Source: Endomicrobium sp.
Lineage (GTDB): Bacteria; Elusimicrobiota; Endomicrobiia; Endomicrobiales; Endomicrobiaceae
NCBI GenBank assembly: GCA_031277075.1
Contig: JAISLV010000104.1
Location: forward strand, 1-14,009
Reading direction: 5' to 3'
Length of the DNA: 14,009 nt
Positions 12,567 to 14,009 of this stretch are shown here, piece after piece. A program made the translations under genes and the position numbers. Under the pieces are notes generated by a model. That model was not told the origin of the DNA. It ran no database searches and worked only from the letters and a program-made list of their open reading frames with translations. The stretch's first letter is position 1. The number at the start of each line of letters is the position of its first letter.

Positions 12567-14009
12567 ATGAAAAAGATATTGTTGGTATCATTGTTTTTGT
12601 TATCATGTTGTTCTGTAGGTGTAAAAGCGCAGACGGTTTCTACGGTTACAACATATGGAATGTTTAGCACTCAATTCACGGATCCAACTGATAGAGTGAT
12701 ATTTCTAGGGAATGACATTGATTTTGATAATAATGCTCTTGGAACTATGGGTGCAACAAAAACAATTGACGGACAAAACAATGCATTAAATGGATTATAC
12801 CAAAATGGATTACAGGTAAATAATAATGGAACATTAACGCTTAAAAACATAACCTTGACAAATATGACCAGAGCTGTTTATTTGTCTGCAGGGCAACTTA
12901 GAGTTTCAGATAATGTTACTTTTTCTAGTAACAGTGTTACTAGTGGCAGCGGCGGCGCGATTTCTATTACAGGCTTAAATTCAACCCTTAACTTTGTTAA
13001 CAGCACAATGACATTTATTTCAAATTCCGCAAATAATAATGGCGGCGGCGCGATAGATATTGATAAAGAAGTAAAAGCAAATTGGAATAATAGCGTTATA
13101 TCTTTTACCAGCAATACGGCAACAAATGGCGGCGCGCTTCATATTATAGATGCTTCTACAGTGACGATTAATGCTAGCAGTATGTCGTTTATTGGCAACA
13201 CTGCAACGCGAAACGGCGGAGCAATGGATGTTTGGAAAAACTCGGCTATAAGTTGGACAAACAACAGTTATGCTTTGTTTCAAAATAATAGGTCATCATT
13301 CGGTTCTGCTTCAGACAGAACCGGCGGGGCAATATTCTTTGGCAGTAATTCAACTGTCACTTTTAGTAATTCTGAGGCGCATTTTATTGAGAATAATACA
13401 GGTAAAAATGGCGGTGCGATAGCCACACAAGCATTTGATAGCGAGACTGCAATTTTAAAATTTGAAGGAAGCACAGTAACATTTAGAGGCAATATAGCTG
13501 CAAATTTTGGCGGAGCAATTTATGTAGAAAATTATTCCACAATTAGTTTTCAAAATTCTTCTGCAACTTTTACGTTAAATTACTCAAGCGGCAGCGGAGG
13601 AGCGATTTATGCTACAGGAAACAATACTGCATTGAATTTTTCAGGTAGCGCGGCAATTTTTGCTTACAATACGGCGTCAAGCAACGGCGGCGCAATTTAT
13701 TTAAGTCCCGGAGTAAAAACTAATTTTACTAATTCAACGGCTACTTTCTTTGGGAATCAGGCGTTAAATGTCAATGGCGGGGCGATTTATAATAATGATT
13801 CAACGATAAGTTTTACGAGTTCTACTGTAAATTTTACAAGCAACAACGCGAATTACGGCGGAGCGATATATAACACGGGAAATAATGTAACGATAAATTT
13901 CACAAGCAGCAGCGTCCATTTTACAAGCAATAGCGCGAATTCAGGCGGGGCTGTATATATGGGAAACGGCAGTATAAGTTTTTCTGGTTCTACAGTTACA
14001 GCTATAGGG
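12567..14009 (+). CDS. Secreted Pmp-like beta-helix repeat protein, N-terminal part (3' end outside window)
   Basis: The frame is open for 481 codons to the window edge. AAAAAGG ends 6 bases before the ATG. Residues 1-21 form a signal peptide (MKKILLVSLFLLSCCSVGVKA) with likely cleavage before Gln22; LLSC at 11-14 could alternatively be a lipobox. From ~115 on there are twelve repeats of 27-36 residues with the core NGGA[I/L/M/V][Y/D/F] (at about 129, 160, 188, 217, 253, 282, 315, 344, 374, 404, 431, 460). Most are preceded by F-x-x-N (FSSN, FISN, FTSN, FIGN, FQNN, FIEN, FRGN, FAYN, FFGN). GGA[I/L/V] plus FxxN is the signature of chlamydial polymorphic membrane proteins, which fold as a right-handed beta-helix. 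The C-terminus should show an autotransporter barrel if it is a true Pmp-like adhesin. The exact role is unknown. Confidence 0.8.
   Translation, partial: MKKILLVSLFLLSCCSVGVKAQTVSTVTTYGMFSTQFTDPTDRVIFLGNDIDFDNNALGTMGATKTIDGQNNALNGLYQNGLQVNNNGTLTLKNITLTNMTRAVYLSAGQLRVSDNVTFSSNSVTSGSGGAISITGLNSTLNFVNSTMTFISNSANNNGGGAIDIDKEVKANWNNSVISFTSNTATNGGALHIIDASTVTINASSMSFIGNTATRNGGAMDVWKNSAISWTNNSYALFQNNRSSFGSASDRTGGAIFFGSNSTVTFSNSEAHFIENNTGKNGGAIATQAFDSETAILKFEGSTVTFRGNIAANFGGAIYVENYSTISFQNSSATFTLNYSSGSGGAIYATGNNTALNFSGSAAIFAYNTASSNGGAIYLSPGVKTNFTNSTATFFGNQALNVNGGAIYNNDSTISFTSSTVNFTSNNANYGGAIYNTGNNVTINFTSSSVHFTSNSANSGGAVYMGNGSISFSGSTVTAIG

Overview
The window looks like the chromosome of a strictly anaerobic, Gram-negative, low-GC bacterium. 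The grounds are an NAD- and ferredoxin-linked [FeFe] hydrogenase operon, a secreted outer-membrane beta-barrel protein, and the start of a large secreted protein with chlamydial Pmp-type repeats. This combination, with dense short palindromic repeats, reminds me of Elusimicrobiota (Endomicrobium-like gut bacteria). That placement is inference, since no rRNA or other phylogenetic marker is present.

Region 1 (1-7178, all + strand) is the tail module of a siphovirus-like prophage or phage remnant: the C-terminal part of a tape-measure protein, a distal-tail-like protein, a long tail-tip/hub-like protein, and a collar/fibre protein with a gp53-like C-terminal domain. Between hub and fibre sits a foreign-looking cargo gene for an exported beta-barrel protein. 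It is flanked on the right by a broken second copy of the last ~85 codons of the hub gene. No lysis, integrase or packaging gene follows; the next gene is metabolic.

Region 2 (7179-12074) is an electron-bifurcating/confurcating [FeFe] hydrogenase operon behind a strong sigma70-type promoter. It encodes a free thioredoxin-like [2Fe-2S] protein, HydB (NuoF-like, FMN/NADH), HydA (catalytic, H-cluster) and, after a 673-bp repeat island, HydC (NuoE-like). Together they would couple NAD(H) and ferredoxin to H2. HydA has unusual residues in two of its three H-cluster signature loops.

Region 3 is the two repeat-rich intergenic stretches (10919-11591 and 12075-12566). They hold two copies of a composite array (23/24-bp units containing the GCGAAGC mini-hairpin, then a 21-bp palindrome, then 12-bp tandem units). 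They also hold two REPIN-like inverted pairs of 21-bp palindromes with a shared CGTC tag and CTTGW loop but different stems, and a third palindromic element. Stem bases change in compensating pairs, so the hairpin rather than the sequence appears to be conserved.

Region 4 (12567 to the right edge) is the N-terminal 481 codons of a secreted beta-helix protein with twelve GGA[I/L/M/V] repeats, cut by the window edge.
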